The notes: generated from the sequence alone by a model not told the origin. Positions 1 to 7,240 are shown, counted from the first letter of the stretch. The stretch is 16,669 nt of DNA from Bacteroidales bacterium UBA4345 (GCA_002396385.1 DGTD01000054.1:1-16669); one strand, 5' to 3'. A program made the numbers and translations.

Positions 1-123
1 AAACGCCAGATGACCTGGTTCAGAGGAATGGAGAAAAGGGGCATTAAAATCAACTGGATAGAGAGCGGTCTTCCAATGGAAGAAAAAATAAGGCAGGCAC
101 AAGAAATAATAGCAAACGATTAG
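1..123 (+). CDS. miaA: tRNA dimethylallyltransferase, C-terminal fragment (MiaA)
   Basis: The window opens inside a gene. Reading frame 1 gives 40 residues and then TAG. The fragment begins KRQMTWFRGMEKRGIKINWI, which fits the conserved C-terminal KRQMTWFR segment of MiaA, the enzyme that puts a dimethylallyl group on A37 of tRNAs reading UNN codons. This segment is part of the tRNA-binding end of the enzyme. The P-loop and catalytic core lie upstream of the window and cannot be checked. The gene ends 6 nt before the yjbQ start, so the two are probably co-transcribed. Identification rests on this short motif, which is distinctive. Confidence 0.85.
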   Translation, partial: KRQMTWFRGMEKRGIKINWIESGLPMEEKIRQAQEIIAND

Positions 124-129
124 AAAAAA

Positions 130-540
130 ATGATAAGACAAATAGAGTTCACGCTTAGGGCAAGGCGACGAGGATTTTGGCTAGTAAGCGACGAGATAAA
201 AGCGCAACTGCCACACTTACCCGAGCAAGGCCTGCTTAACCTTTTCGTCAAACATACCAGCTGTGCCCTCAGCATAAACGAGAACTACGACCCAGCGGTA
301 AGAGACGACATGGCAGAAATATACGACCGGCTCATCAAGGAAAACGAAAATTATTACACGCACCTTGACGAAGGTTCGGACGACATGCCCAGCCATGCAA
401 AAAGCACAATAACAGGAGTGAGCCTGAGCATTCCGATAACCAACGGGAAGCTGAATTTGGGGATATGGCAAGGAATTTACCTGTGTGAATTCCGCAACAA
501 TGGTGGTCCCCGCAACATAGTAGCAACAATAATCAGTTAA
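130..540 (+). CDS. yjbQ: YjbQ / UPF0047 family protein
   Basis: A 136-residue protein of normal length for the YjbQ (UPF0047) family. The family marks are all present: HTSC at residues 42-45, SINENYDP at 48-55, DMPSHAKS at 85-92, and the C-terminal GIWQGIYLCEFR at 111-122. Family members form small cytosolic trimers with a conserved His-rich, possibly metal-binding pocket. E. coli YjbQ has been reported to have weak thiamine-phosphate synthase activity, so databases often call it 'secondary thiamine-phosphate synthase'; its physiological role is not settled. There is no signal peptide. It starts 6 nt after miaA, so it is probably in the same transcript; that says little about function because this gene travels in many contexts. 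Confidence 0.9.
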   Translation: MIRQIEFTLRARRRGFWLVSDEIKAQLPHLPEQGLLNLFVKHTSCALSINENYDPAVRDDMAEIYDRLIKENENYYTHLDEGSDDMPSHAKSTITGVSLSIPITNGKLNLGIWQGIYLCEFRNNGGPRNIVATIIS

Positions 541-557
541 AAATACACTTGAAAAAA

Positions 558-1058
558 ATGGAAAAAGACGAACAGCAACAAAGAAACAATCCAAACGAAA
601 AAAACGGCCAACCGGTAGATACGCCAGGATTTGTAAAGAAATTATTGGAACAATTGGGCTGTCCATACGAGAACACGAATAATCCGGCAGAAATAGTTAC
701 GACCTACCAGGGCGAAAAATTTGCGATCAGGTCAGCAAGTGGCTATCCGTTTGTTCGAATACACGACATGTGGTGGTATACAGTAGACCTCGACAACCTA
801 GAAGAGATTGTATCGGCCAAGAAGGCAATAAACGAAGTAAACGCAGCAATGCCCGGTTTTACAATAGTATTCAACATGAGTGAAGAAGAGAAAATGATGG
901 GCATACACACAATGAGCGAGATACTGTTAATAGAAGCGATACCAAACCCAGCAGGATACCTTCAGCACATATTGAACGGCTTCTTCCAACAAAAAAAGAA
1001 CTTTTCACAATGTTTAGAGGCGGTAAAAAAGGCCGACAACAGCGAAAAAGGGAATTAA
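558..1058 (+). CDS. YbjN-like hypothetical protein
   Basis: A cytosolic protein of 166 residues from the ATG chosen here. A TTG nine bases upstream would add three residues, but the ATG is the more usual choice and keeps the same N terminus otherwise. The first 25 residues are charged, Gln/Asn-rich and probably disordered. After that come a helix (GFVKKLLEQLGC), a strand-turn-strand segment with GEKFAIRS and an aromatic DMWWY core, then a long helix containing a KKAINEVNA stretch, and a last helix near FLQQKK-type residues. That order resembles YbjN / type III secretion chaperone-like folds, in which a helix carrying an 'a..a.N..n' pattern follows the sheet. The fold is inferred from pattern only and no catalytic residues are evident. 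It lies 17 nt after yjbQ and is probably the last gene of the miaA-yjbQ transcript. Function unknown. Confidence 0.7.
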   Translation: MEKDEQQQRNNPNEKNGQPVDTPGFVKKLLEQLGCPYENTNNPAEIVTTYQGEKFAIRSASGYPFVRIHDMWWYTVDLDNLEEIVSAKKAINEVNAAMPGFTIVFNMSEEEKMMGIHTMSEILLIEAIPNPAGYLQHILNGFFQQKKNFSQCLEAVKKADNSEKGN

Positions 1059-1093
1059 AAGCATAAGAGTTCAGAAAACTTTTAACAAAAATT

Positions 1094-1123
1094 TTTCTAG
1101 AAAGATATTATGTTGTAATTTCG
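1094..1123 (+). promoter_or_regulatory. Putative promoter and palindrome upstream of the TPR gene
   Basis: TAATTTCG at 1116-1123 is one base off the Bacteroidetes -7 consensus TAnnTTTG. No TTTG -33 box is visible at the expected distance. A perfect 10-bp palindrome, TTTCTAGAAA at 1094-1103, lies where the -33 region would be. It could be an operator, but a palindrome this short can arise by chance in AT-rich DNA. Confidence 0.4.
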
Positions 1124-1160
1124 CATAAAATTGAATAAAAGTAAAAACTAAAAAATAAAA

Positions 1161-1877
1161 ATGGCAGGAGAACTGAAAGAGACTGACAACAACAGCCTCA
1201 AAGAAAACGAACAACTATCAGAAGCTGTAGAGCAAAAATTCGATGAATTTAACAACGCCCTTACCAAAGGAGAAGAATTTATTGAAAGCAACAGTAAAAG
1301 CCTCTTAATAGGTGTAGGTATAATCATCCTAATCATTTTTGGTGTTATATATTACATCAAGGGAATAAAAGAGCCAAAGAATATAGAAGCTGCAGAAGTA
1401 ATGTTCCCAGCAGAACAAGCCTTCCAGCGCGATTCATTCCAAGTAGCGCTAAACGGCAACAGCCAAGTAGTCGGCTTCCTTTCAATCATCGACAGCTATA
1501 GCGGCACCGATGCCGGCAATGTCGCCAACGCATACGCAGGTATCTGCTACAAGAAACTAGGAGACAATGAGAAAGCCATTAAGCACTTGAGCGCATACTC
1601 AAGCAGCGAAAGCACGCTAGAACCAGCCATAGAGGGAGCTATTGGCGACTGCTATTGGGATTTGCAGAAAGAAGACGAAGCCATTAAGGCATATAACAAG
1701 GCCATCAAGGCCGACAACAAGTTGGTATCGCCAATCTATCTTCGTCGCCTTGGACTCCTCTATCTGAAAAAAGGAGACAAAGCCAATGCAAAGGCACAAT
1801 TTGAAGCCATCAAGGAAAAATATGGCGACAGTTTCCAGGCAAAAGAAGCCGACAAACTCATAGCAATGTGCGAATAA
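1161..1877 (+). CDS. Membrane-anchored tetratricopeptide repeat protein
   Basis: A 238-residue protein. Residues 1-48 are charged and probably cytosolic. One membrane segment follows at about 49-68 (LLIGVGIIILIIFGVIYYI) with a basic flank after it, and the remainder is helical. At least three TPR-like helical pairs can be read, containing AYAGICYKKLGDNEKAIKHL, GDCYWDLQKEDEAIKAYNKA and LGLLYLKKGDKANAKAQFEA, each with the W/Y, G, A and A spacing of the repeat. The plan of an N-terminal anchor plus periplasmic TPRs resembles YfgM, the SecYEG-associated protein, but no close relationship can be claimed. No catalytic residues are seen, so a scaffold or envelope-chaperone role is likely. In Bacteroidales a TPR gene of this kind is often found directly before ribH, as here, though the products have no known shared function. 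Confidence 0.85.
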   Translation: MAGELKETDNNSLKENEQLSEAVEQKFDEFNNALTKGEEFIESNSKSLLIGVGIIILIIFGVIYYIKGIKEPKNIEAAEVMFPAEQAFQRDSFQVALNGNSQVVGFLSIIDSYSGTDAGNVANAYAGICYKKLGDNEKAIKHLSAYSSSESTLEPAIEGAIGDCYWDLQKEDEAIKAYNKAIKADNKLVSPIYLRRLGLLYLKKGDKANAKAQFEAIKEKYGDSFQAKEADKLIAMCE

Positions 1878-1901
1878 ACATCAGAAATAAATGAAAAATT
1901 G

Positions 1902-1930
1902 GGGTCGCAGTTAAAAATGCGACCCTTTTT
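1902..1930 (+). terminator. Terminator-like hairpin between the TPR gene and ribH
   Basis: GGGTCGCA (1902-1909) pairs perfectly with TGCGACCC (1918-1925) around an 8-nt A-rich loop, followed by five T. The T run is short and broken by A, so termination may be partial. It ends only 20 nt before the ribH ATG, and I see no promoter in that gap. Confidence 0.8.
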
Positions 1931-1950
1931 AATAAATAAACCAAGTTAAC

Positions 1951-2466
1951 ATGGCAACAACCAACCTATCGGCATACGATGTCAACTGTGTGCCCAACGC
2001 AAGCGAAATGTGTTTTGTGATCATCGTGAGCGAATGGAATCAGAATATAACCTTTGCACTTCGTGACGGTGCTATAAAGGCCATAAAGGAAAATGGCGGA
2101 AGCGAAGAAAACATAACCGTCATGTATGTGCCAGGAAGTTTCGAGCTGACATTTGCCAGCAAATCAGTAGCAAATGCCTTAAAAGAAAAAGGGATGGACG
2201 GGAACACCGCCATTATAGCATTAGGAAGCGTAGTACGAGGCGGAACACCCCACTTCGACTATGTGTGCAGCGGCACGACAAACGGCCTTGCAGCACTAAA
2301 TGCAGACAAGGAAATAGAAGTACCAGTAATATTCGGACTGCTAACAACCGACGACATGCAACAGGCAGAAGACCGTGCAGGCGGAAAATTGGGGAACAAA
2401 GGAGTAGAATGCGCCATTACCGCAATAAAGATGCTAGATTTCAAACAAAAAGTCGAAGAAATTTAG
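1951..2466 (+). CDS. ribH: 6,7-dimethyl-8-ribityllumazine synthase
   Basis: A 171-residue lumazine synthase, the penultimate enzyme of riboflavin synthesis. It condenses 5-amino-6-ribitylamino-uracil with 3,4-dihydroxy-2-butanone 4-phosphate. Active-site marks are intact: SEWN at 27-30 (Trp29 in the position that stacks on the pyrimidine), VPGSFE at 60-65, [10 protein letters not shown] at 96-105 with His101 as the expected proton acceptor, FGLLTTD at 128-134, and QAEDRAG at 138-144, whose Arg142 corresponds to the phosphate-binding Arg. The family normally assembles into pentamers or 60-mers in the cytosol. The N terminus is about 15 residues longer than in B. subtilis RibH. No other rib gene is nearby and no FMN riboswitch is seen; the hairpin just upstream may set the level of expression. 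Confidence 0.97.
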   Translation: MATTNLSAYDVNCVPNASEMCFVIIVSEWNQNITFALRDGAIKAIKENGGSEENITVMYVPGSFELTFASKSVANALKEKGMDGNTAIIALGSVVRGGTPHFDYVCSGTTNGLAALNADKEIEVPVIFGLLTTDDMQQAEDRAGGKLGNKGVECAITAIKMLDFKQKVEEI

Positions 2467-2560
2467 TTTCATATTCCACTAAATTACGGTTTAAAATCAA
2501 CAACATAGTTTTCCGTTCCTTAAAAAAGGGGAGATCAGAAAGATTTTTTACAAGAATAAG

Positions 2561-2592
2561 TTTGTGTTTTAAGAAAATTTGTTCTAACTTTG
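2561..2592 (+). promoter_or_regulatory. Promoter of the tRNA-Tyr/tRNA-Gly unit
   Basis: TTTG at 2561-2564, a 20-nt spacer, then TAACTTTG at 2585-2592. This is a perfect match to the Bacteroidetes primary sigma (SigABfr-type) promoter TTTG-N(19-21)-TAnnTTTG. It places the transcription start near 2599, about 14 nt before tRNA-Tyr. Confidence 0.8.
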
Positions 2593-2612
2593 CATCGCAA
2601 AACGGAAACGAA

Positions 2613-2698
2613 GGGTGCATACCAGAGTGGCCAAATGGGACAGACTGTAAATCTGTTGGCTCTTGCCTTCGGTGGTTCGAATCCATCTGCACCCACCA
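2613..2698 (+). tRNA. tRNA-Tyr (GTA)
   Basis: A class II tRNA with a long variable arm. The acceptor stem GGGTGCA (2613-2619) pairs with TGCACCC (2688-2694), A2695 is the discriminator, and CCA is encoded at 2696-2698. The anticodon stem ACAGA/TCTGT (2640-2644, 2652-2656) holds the loop CTGTAAA with anticodon GTA at 2647-2649. The T arm contains GGTTCGAATCC. The long variable arm and GTA together identify tyrosine. Confidence 0.97.
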
Positions 2699-2704
2699 CC
2701 TAAT

Positions 2705-2777
2705 GCGGAAGTAGCTCAGTTGATAGAGCATCAGCCTTCCAAGCTGAGGGTCGCGGGTTTGAGCCCCGTCTTCCGCT
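2705..2777 (+). tRNA. tRNA-Gly (TCC)
   Basis: A 73-nt class I tRNA. The acceptor stem GCGGAAG (2705-2711) pairs with CTTCCGC (2770-2776), and T2777 is the discriminator. The anticodon stem TCAGC/GCTGA holds the loop CTTCCAA with anticodon TCC at 2738-2740, reading GGA codons. The D arm GTAGCTCAGTTGATAGAGC and the T arm with GGTTTGAGCC are standard. CCA is not encoded, unlike in the tyrosine tRNA six bases upstream. Confidence 0.97.
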
Positions 2778-2786
2778 CTAAACATG

Positions 2787-2819
2787 AACAGACATTCTGA
2801 AAAGAATGTCTGTTTTTTT
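2787..2819 (+). terminator. Terminator of the tRNA unit
   Basis: ACAGACATTC (2788-2797) pairs perfectly with GAATGTCTGT (2804-2813) around a TGAAAA loop, followed by a run of T. A strong intrinsic terminator directly after tRNA-Gly, so the tRNA unit is closed. Confidence 0.9.
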
Positions 2820-2857
2820 ATTATATTTACCCAAAAAAAGAAACCAAACAGAAGCCA

Positions 2858-3364
2858 ATGAAAAAGTCAGTATTTCTTCTCATGCTAACCGTCCCTTCCA
2901 TTTCCGTATATGGAGAGCACGAACCCATAGAAAGGACAATAGAGCAAATCACTGTGGGGAAAACATTAAAGGTGCAAGCAGCAAGGATTCTGAAGGAGAA
3001 AGGCCTGAACACGGGAAATAAAATATGGGATTATCGGGAGAATCCGGAAGAGGCCCCCATACAAATAGACGACAGCATAAGCCACATGGGAAGGGAATGG
3101 GATGGTATCTTATTCAACACAACAGCCAGTAAAGTCGTCCACAGGCTATGTTTCCTACAGAACAACAAAAGCCGCGAAGACATAGATACCACCTACAAGG
3201 AAGTGAGAATTGAAATAAGCGGGAAATATGCCGAATATATAAAAGAAGAAACCGATTACTATACGACCTACACCGACGGGAAAACAGAGATATCGCTTTG
3301 GAAGACCTCAGACACAAGCCTGCGTCTCTGTTATTACGCCTTGACACTATCGGAAGAAGAATGA
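2858..3364 (+). CDS. Exported protein of unknown function
   Basis: A 168-residue protein. Residues 1-19 form a signal peptide: Lys2-Lys3, a hydrophobic core, then SVYG as the probable cleavage site with no lipobox Cys, so a soluble periplasmic or secreted product is expected. The mature part is charged and rich in Tyr, Asp and Lys, without further membrane segments. It has two Cys, one at about 104 and one near the C-terminal end, and a repeated Tyr/Thr stretch near 138-144. The alternating hydrophobic pattern in the last third suggests beta structure. I do not recognise the family. It stands between the tRNA terminator and the exporter promoter with no close partner; an imperfect -7-like box, TATATTTA at 2822-2829, may start it. 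Whether it is linked to the exporter downstream cannot be told from sequence. Confidence 0.7.
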   Translation: MKKSVFLLMLTVPSISVYGEHEPIERTIEQITVGKTLKVQAARILKEKGLNTGNKIWDYRENPEEAPIQIDDSISHMGREWDGILFNTTASKVVHRLCFLQNNKSREDIDTTYKEVRIEISGKYAEYIKEETDYYTTYTDGKTEISLWKTSDTSLRLCYYALTLSEEE

Positions 3365-3435
3365 CAATATGCCAAAAAAGTGTTCAAAAATTCATATACC
3401 GAAAAAAAATCAGACATAGATTGGTTAGAACAACG

Positions 3436-3443
3436 TATATTTG
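3436..3443 (+). promoter_or_regulatory. -7 box of the exporter operon
   Basis: TATATTTG matches the Bacteroidetes -7 consensus TAnnTTTG in full. No TTTG is seen at the proper distance upstream, which suggests an activator-dependent or weak promoter. The predicted start near 3450 gives a leader of about 66 nt before the tolC-like gene. Confidence 0.5.
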
Positions 3444-3466
3444 TATAGAAAAAACATATGGTCATA

Positions 3467-3478
3467 CCCATATATGGG
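3467..3478. promoter_or_regulatory. Perfect 12-bp palindrome in the exporter leader
   Basis: CCCATATATGGG is a perfect palindrome lying about 17 nt after the predicted transcription start and 37 nt before the first gene. A further CATATGG sits at 3455-3461. The position suits a repressor operator, but no regulator gene is adjacent. Confidence 0.35.
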
Positions 3479-3515
3479 GAGACTGAGCAAATAAGCAGCA
3501 TTTAACAATACAACA

Positions 3516-5033
3516 ATGAGAAAGATAAGTTTCGCAATAATGAGTTTGGCCCTGTCCATGAATGCGGCATCGCAACGCGTGCTAACACTAGACTCGTGCG
3601 AATTCTTAGCAATAAGGAACAACAAAGGACAGAAAATAGCAGCCGCCGAAATCGAACAGGCACAATACGAGAAGAAGGCAGCATTCGGCCAATACTTCCC
3701 GAACATTTCCATAAAGGGAGGATACTTCAGAAACGAGAAAAAAATATCACTGTTAGGAGAAGACGCCCTACTTCCCATAGGAACAGTAATGCAAGACGGA
3801 AGTTTCGGATTCTCACTCCCCACCATGCAAGCCGACGGCACAATTGCCTCAAGCCAGTTAAACAACAAATGGATGATGGTGAACGGCACCGCCGTTCCGC
3901 TTGATGCGAACGGGAAACCATTCAACCCGAAAACCAATCCCGAGAAACTACTATGGAAAGAATACACCACCATACCGAAAGAAGAAATGGAATCAGACGC
4001 CCGCAACCTTTTCATTGCGGCACTGAACCTGACACAACCCATCTATATGGGAGGAAAAATAGCAGCATATAACAAAGTATGCGACCTAAAAAAAGAACTG
4101 GCAGAAAGTAAGCAACAGACCCAGCAGGAAGAAGTAATAGAGAATGTGGCAGAAGCCTATTGGCGCATAATCAGCCTCTACAGCAAGAAAAAGGCTGTAC
4201 AAGGCCTGATTGACCTGCTCGACAAAATGGGTAAAGACGTTGACGAACTGATAAAATCGGGGGTGGCGACCAAGAAAGACGCCCTGACCGTATCGGTAAA
4301 AAGCAACGAGGCAAAAATGACAATGGTAAAAGTAGAAAACGGCATCAACCTTTCGAAAATGCAGTTAGCCATGTACTGCGGGCTACCATTGGAAGAGCCT
4401 TTCGACCTGGCCGACCAAGATATAGAAAGCATACCGGTAGAAGAGAAATTAAAACCCAACATGGACGAGGTATACCAGAACCGTTCAGAAATAAAGAGCC
4501 TAGAACTGGCAAAGTCGATCTATGACCAGAAATCAGTCATTGAACGAGCTGCTATGCTTCCGAATATAGCGTTGTCTGCCAATTACCTTGGAACCAATCC
4601 GAACGTTTACAACGGGATAGAGACGAAGTTTGGCTGGCAATGGAGCGTAGGCGTGATAGTAAACGTGCCATTGTTCCATTTTGGTGCAGACTACTACAAA
4701 GTAAAGGCAGCGCAAAGCGAGGCACTCGTACAACAACTAAAACTTGAAGAAACCAAAGAGAAGATAGACCTTCAGGTCACCCAATACACGTTCAAACAGA
4801 ACGAGGCCATACGGAAACTGGAAGTAGCAAGGGAAAATCTGGCAGAAGCCAATGAAAATCTCCGCATGGCCCAGTTGAGCTTTGAATCGGGAATTATTAC
4901 CGCATCGAACCTGCTTGAGGCACAAACTGCCTGGCTAGGCGCCACAAGCGACGTAATAGACGCCGAGATAGAGGCCAAAATATACGGCATACACTTGGAC
5001 CGGAGTGCAGGCAAACTAACACAAAAGAACTAA
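3516..5033 (+). CDS. TolC family outer-membrane efflux protein
   Basis: A 505-residue protein with a signal peptide (about residues 1-19, cleavage around NAASQ) and the two repeated outer-membrane efflux (OEP) halves of TolC-like channels. Family marks are the opening LTLDSCEFLAIRNN-type helix, long amphipathic helices rich in Ala, Glu, Gln and Lys (for example EEVIENVAEAYWRI near 208), and the closing motif SFESGIITASNLLEAQTAWL near 460, which matches the 'G..t..dlLeAq..l' end of the second repeat. Such proteins are trimers that form an outer-membrane beta barrel and a periplasmic alpha tunnel. It has an insertion of about 100 residues after the first strand region (about 75-155) with Gly-rich loops, as is common in Bacteroidetes. 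First gene of a four-gene operon, 22 nt before the HlyD gene. Substrate unknown. Confidence 0.93.
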   Translation: MRKISFAIMSLALSMNAASQRVLTLDSCEFLAIRNNKGQKIAAAEIEQAQYEKKAAFGQYFPNISIKGGYFRNEKKISLLGEDALLPIGTVMQDGSFGFSLPTMQADGTIASSQLNNKWMMVNGTAVPLDANGKPFNPKTNPEKLLWKEYTTIPKEEMESDARNLFIAALNLTQPIYMGGKIAAYNKVCDLKKELAESKQQTQQEEVIENVAEAYWRIISLYSKKKAVQGLIDLLDKMGKDVDELIKSGVATKKDALTVSVKSNEAKMTMVKVENGINLSKMQLAMYCGLPLEEPFDLADQDIESIPVEEKLKPNMDEVYQNRSEIKSLELAKSIYDQKSVIERAAMLPNIALSANYLGTNPNVYNGIETKFGWQWSVGVIVNVPLFHFGADYYKVKAAQSEALVQQLKLEETKEKIDLQVTQYTFKQNEAIRKLEVARENLAEANENLRMAQLSFESGIITASNLLEAQTAWLGATSDVIDAEIEAKIYGIHLDRSAGKLTQKN

Positions 5034-5055
5034 GAAGATAAAAAGAAATAACAAT

Positions 5056-6048
5056 ATGAGCAGCAAAAACCAAAGCAGCAATGTTAATCTGGCAATCGCC
5101 TTTGTCGTACTTTTAGGAGTAATAATCGGCATAACACTGATTGGACAATATGTGATGAAGCCAGAGCCCGAAATAATACAGGGAGAAGTAGAAATGGACG
5201 AAATGCGCGTTTCGTGCAAAGTACCGGCAAGAATACAGCGTTTCTGCGTGAAAGAAGGAGACCGGGTAAAAGTAGGTGACACCCTAGTAGTACTCGACAG
5301 CCCAGAGCTGGAGTCGAAACTGCAACAGGCAATGGCCGCAGAAAAAGCAGCAGCAGCCGTCAGTGCAAAAGCACAAAACGGCACAAGAGAAGAGACAATA
5401 GAAGCCGCCTTCGAGATGCTACAAAAGGCCCAGGCGGCCGAAGAAGTAACCCAGAAGTCGTATGAGCGAATAAAGGGTTTATGGGAGAAAGGCGTCGTTT
5501 CCGAGCAGAAAAAGGACGAGGTTGAGGCCCAATACAAAGCATCGGTAGCAACAACAAATGCGGCAAAAAGCCAATATGAGATGGCTAAAAAGGGAGCGCA
5601 AGACGAAGACAAGGCAGCAGCAGCAGCCCAAGTTACTAGGGCGAAGGCCGCAATACAAGAAGTTAAAAGCTACCTTCGCGAGACTATGCTTTTCGCATCA
5701 ACAGCCGGCAAAGTCAGCACCATCTTTCCACTTAGGGGCGAACTGGTAGGTTCAGGCGCCCCCATTATGAACCTGCAGTTGGAAGAAAGCGCATGGATTA
5801 CCTTCAACGTACGCGAAAAAGACTACCAGCGTCTGCCAGAAGGCGACACGGTAAAAGCCATTGTACCAGCATTAGGGAACAAAGAGATTACACTGAAAGT
5901 AACCAGTGCGAGAGACTTGGGCTCGTTCGCAGCATGGAAAAGCAGCAAAGCCAAAGGCGAATACGATTCGAAAACCTTTGAGATAAAGACCATACCGACC
6001 CAGAAAATAGAAGGATTGATAGCGGGAATGAGCGTGATTTTAAAATAA
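5056..6048 (+). CDS. HlyD family periplasmic adaptor (membrane fusion protein)
   Basis: A 330-residue adaptor. One N-terminal membrane anchor lies at about 10-34. It is followed by a lipoyl/biotinyl half-motif (SCKVPARIQRFCVKEGDRVK, with GDTLVVLDSPELESK) at about 52-88, a long Ala/Lys/Glu/Gln-rich coiled-coil hairpin at about 86-205, the second lipoyl half (LFASTAGKVSTIFPLRGELV) at about 213-232, and a beta-barrel domain ending near TIPTQKIEGLIAGMSVILK. This is the normal order for HlyD/EmrA adaptors that link an inner-membrane transporter to TolC. Cys residues at 54 and 63 are unusual in this family. It ends 19 nt before the first permease. It is short at the C terminus, lacking a membrane-proximal extension beyond the barrel. 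Confidence 0.93.
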   Translation: MSSKNQSSNVNLAIAFVVLLGVIIGITLIGQYVMKPEPEIIQGEVEMDEMRVSCKVPARIQRFCVKEGDRVKVGDTLVVLDSPELESKLQQAMAAEKAAAAVSAKAQNGTREETIEAAFEMLQKAQAAEEVTQKSYERIKGLWEKGVVSEQKKDEVEAQYKASVATTNAAKSQYEMAKKGAQDEDKAAAAAQVTRAKAAIQEVKSYLRETMLFASTAGKVSTIFPLRGELVGSGAPIMNLQLEESAWITFNVREKDYQRLPEGDTVKAIVPALGNKEITLKVTSARDLGSFAAWKSSKAKGEYDSKTFEIKTIPTQKIEGLIAGMSVILK

Positions 6049-6067
6049 GCACGAGGGGGGACTCCAA

Positions 6068-7240
6068 ATGAGCCAAAAAATAAAAAAAATATGGCGTATA
6101 ATGGTAGAGGAATGGCGCACGATATTATGTCAACCGCTGTACCTCCTGCTAATGCTTGGCGCCCCAATCTTCATCAGTTACTTCTTTCTTGACCTGATGA
6201 AAGCCGGAGCACCAGACGAGTTGCCCGTGGTTGTGGTAGACAAGGACGGCAGTAAAACAAGCCGGAACATAACGAGGAACCTCGACGCCTTCAAAAACAC
6301 CCGTATAGTATTACACGCAAAAGACTTTCACGAAGCAGAGCGGGCCGTACAGAAAGGCGAAGCCTACGGCATATACATGATACCGGAAAACTTCGAAAAA
6401 GACCTGATGGCGAGCCGCCAACCCACCCTATCGTTCTACACCAACAACTCTGTGCTGATACCAGCCAGCCTTCAGATGAGCGATATGACAACCATAAGCG
6501 CACTGGCTTCGGGCTCGGTAGGAAGAAGTATAATGCTGGCAAAGGGAGCGACAGAAGAACAGACCAAGGCGCTGCTACAACCCATAAGCGTAGACACCCA
6601 TGCCATTTCAAACCACAACACAAATTACGCAGTGTACCTCTGCCCCGTCTTACTGCCAGGCATCTATAACATATTGGTTGTGTTACTGACACTTTATGTA
6701 TTAGGTATGGAAGTGAAATACGGACTCAGCCGCCAACTCCTCCGACTGGCCGACGGCAACATAATGCTGGCAATGGCAGCCAAGCTGCTACCAATGACGG
6801 TGATATTCTGCATTGTGTGTATGGCAATGAACAGCGTAATGTTCGGCATACTGGGTTTTCCGTGCCATTGTGGACTGGCAGCAATGAACCTCACATCGTG
6901 CCTAATGGTGATAGCGAACCAGTGTGTAGCCATCTTCCTATATGGTTTATTCCCAATTATGCGATTGTCGTTAAGTATTGCATCAATATATTCAGTGTTA
7001 GGATTATCGTTATCGGGATTCACATTTCCCGTAAGCGCCTTTCCACAGATATTCCAGGCATGGCCTTACGTATGTCCGATACGCCAATACTTCCTTATCT
7101 ACAGTGAGCAAGCGCTCAACGGTTTCGGTTGGTACTACAGCTGGCACTACCTGGTAGGTATGGCTTTATTCGGTTTGCTACCATTGTTGGTAATGCCGCG
7201 CATAAAGAAGATATATGAAGCAATGGTATACGAGCCATAG
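6068..7240 (+). CDS. ABC-2 type transporter permease, first copy
   Basis: A 390-residue inner-membrane protein with the ABC2_membrane_3 plan: one membrane helix at about 24-44, a large extracytoplasmic domain at about 45-188, then five helices at about 190-213, 237-262, 271-293, 298-320 and 360-378. The outer domain starts with ELPVVVVDKDGSKTSR, and the same motif recurs in the next gene, so the two are tandem paralogues. Relatives such as the permeases of YhiI/YbhFSR-type exporters pair with an ATPase, but no Walker motif occurs in this protein or nearby. It probably forms a heterodimer with the next product and works with the HlyD and TolC proteins to export drugs, lipids or another hydrophobic cargo. 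Substrate cannot be told. Confidence 0.88.
   Translation: MSQKIKKIWRIMVEEWRTILCQPLYLLLMLGAPIFISYFFLDLMKAGAPDELPVVVVDKDGSKTSRNITRNLDAFKNTRIVLHAKDFHEAERAVQKGEAYGIYMIPENFEKDLMASRQPTLSFYTNNSVLIPASLQMSDMTTISALASGSVGRSIMLAKGATEEQTKALLQPISVDTHAISNHNTNYAVYLCPVLLPGIYNILVVLLTLYVLGMEVKYGLSRQLLRLADGNIMLAMAAKLLPMTVIFCIVCMAMNSVMFGILGFPCHCGLAAMNLTSCLMVIANQCVAIFLYGLFPIMRLSLSIASIYSVLGLSLSGFTFPVSAFPQIFQAWPYVCPIRQYFLIYSEQALNGFGWYYSWHYLVGMALFGLLPLLVMPRIKKIYEAMVYEP

Noticed and set aside
1068..1090. Possible weak hairpin after the YbjN-like gene (AAGAGTT/AACTTTT)
   Set aside because: The stem is AT-rich with a G-U pair and no T run follows, so I do not call it a terminator.
2265..2714. Plus-strand open frame of 149 codons overlapping ribH and the tRNAs
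   Set aside because: It is out of frame with ribH, highly basic, and runs through a promoter and tRNA-Tyr.
2441..2785. Minus-strand open frame of 114 codons
   Set aside because: It is antisense to the tRNA-Tyr and tRNA-Gly genes; the peptide parts resembling 'DSNHRRQEPTDLQSVPFGHSG' and 'GAQTRDPQLGRLM' are the well-known false products of tRNA antisense strands.
3425..4042. Minus-strand open frame of 205 codons
   Set aside because: It lies opposite the start and promoter of the TolC-type gene and has no recognisable domain; the plus-strand frame has a signal peptide and family motifs.
5016..5612. Minus-strand open frame of 198 codons
   Set aside because: It mirrors the Ala/Lys/Glu-rich coiled coil of the HlyD-type gene; the product is low-complexity Ser/Phe/Ala/Leu and the plus-strand gene is clear.
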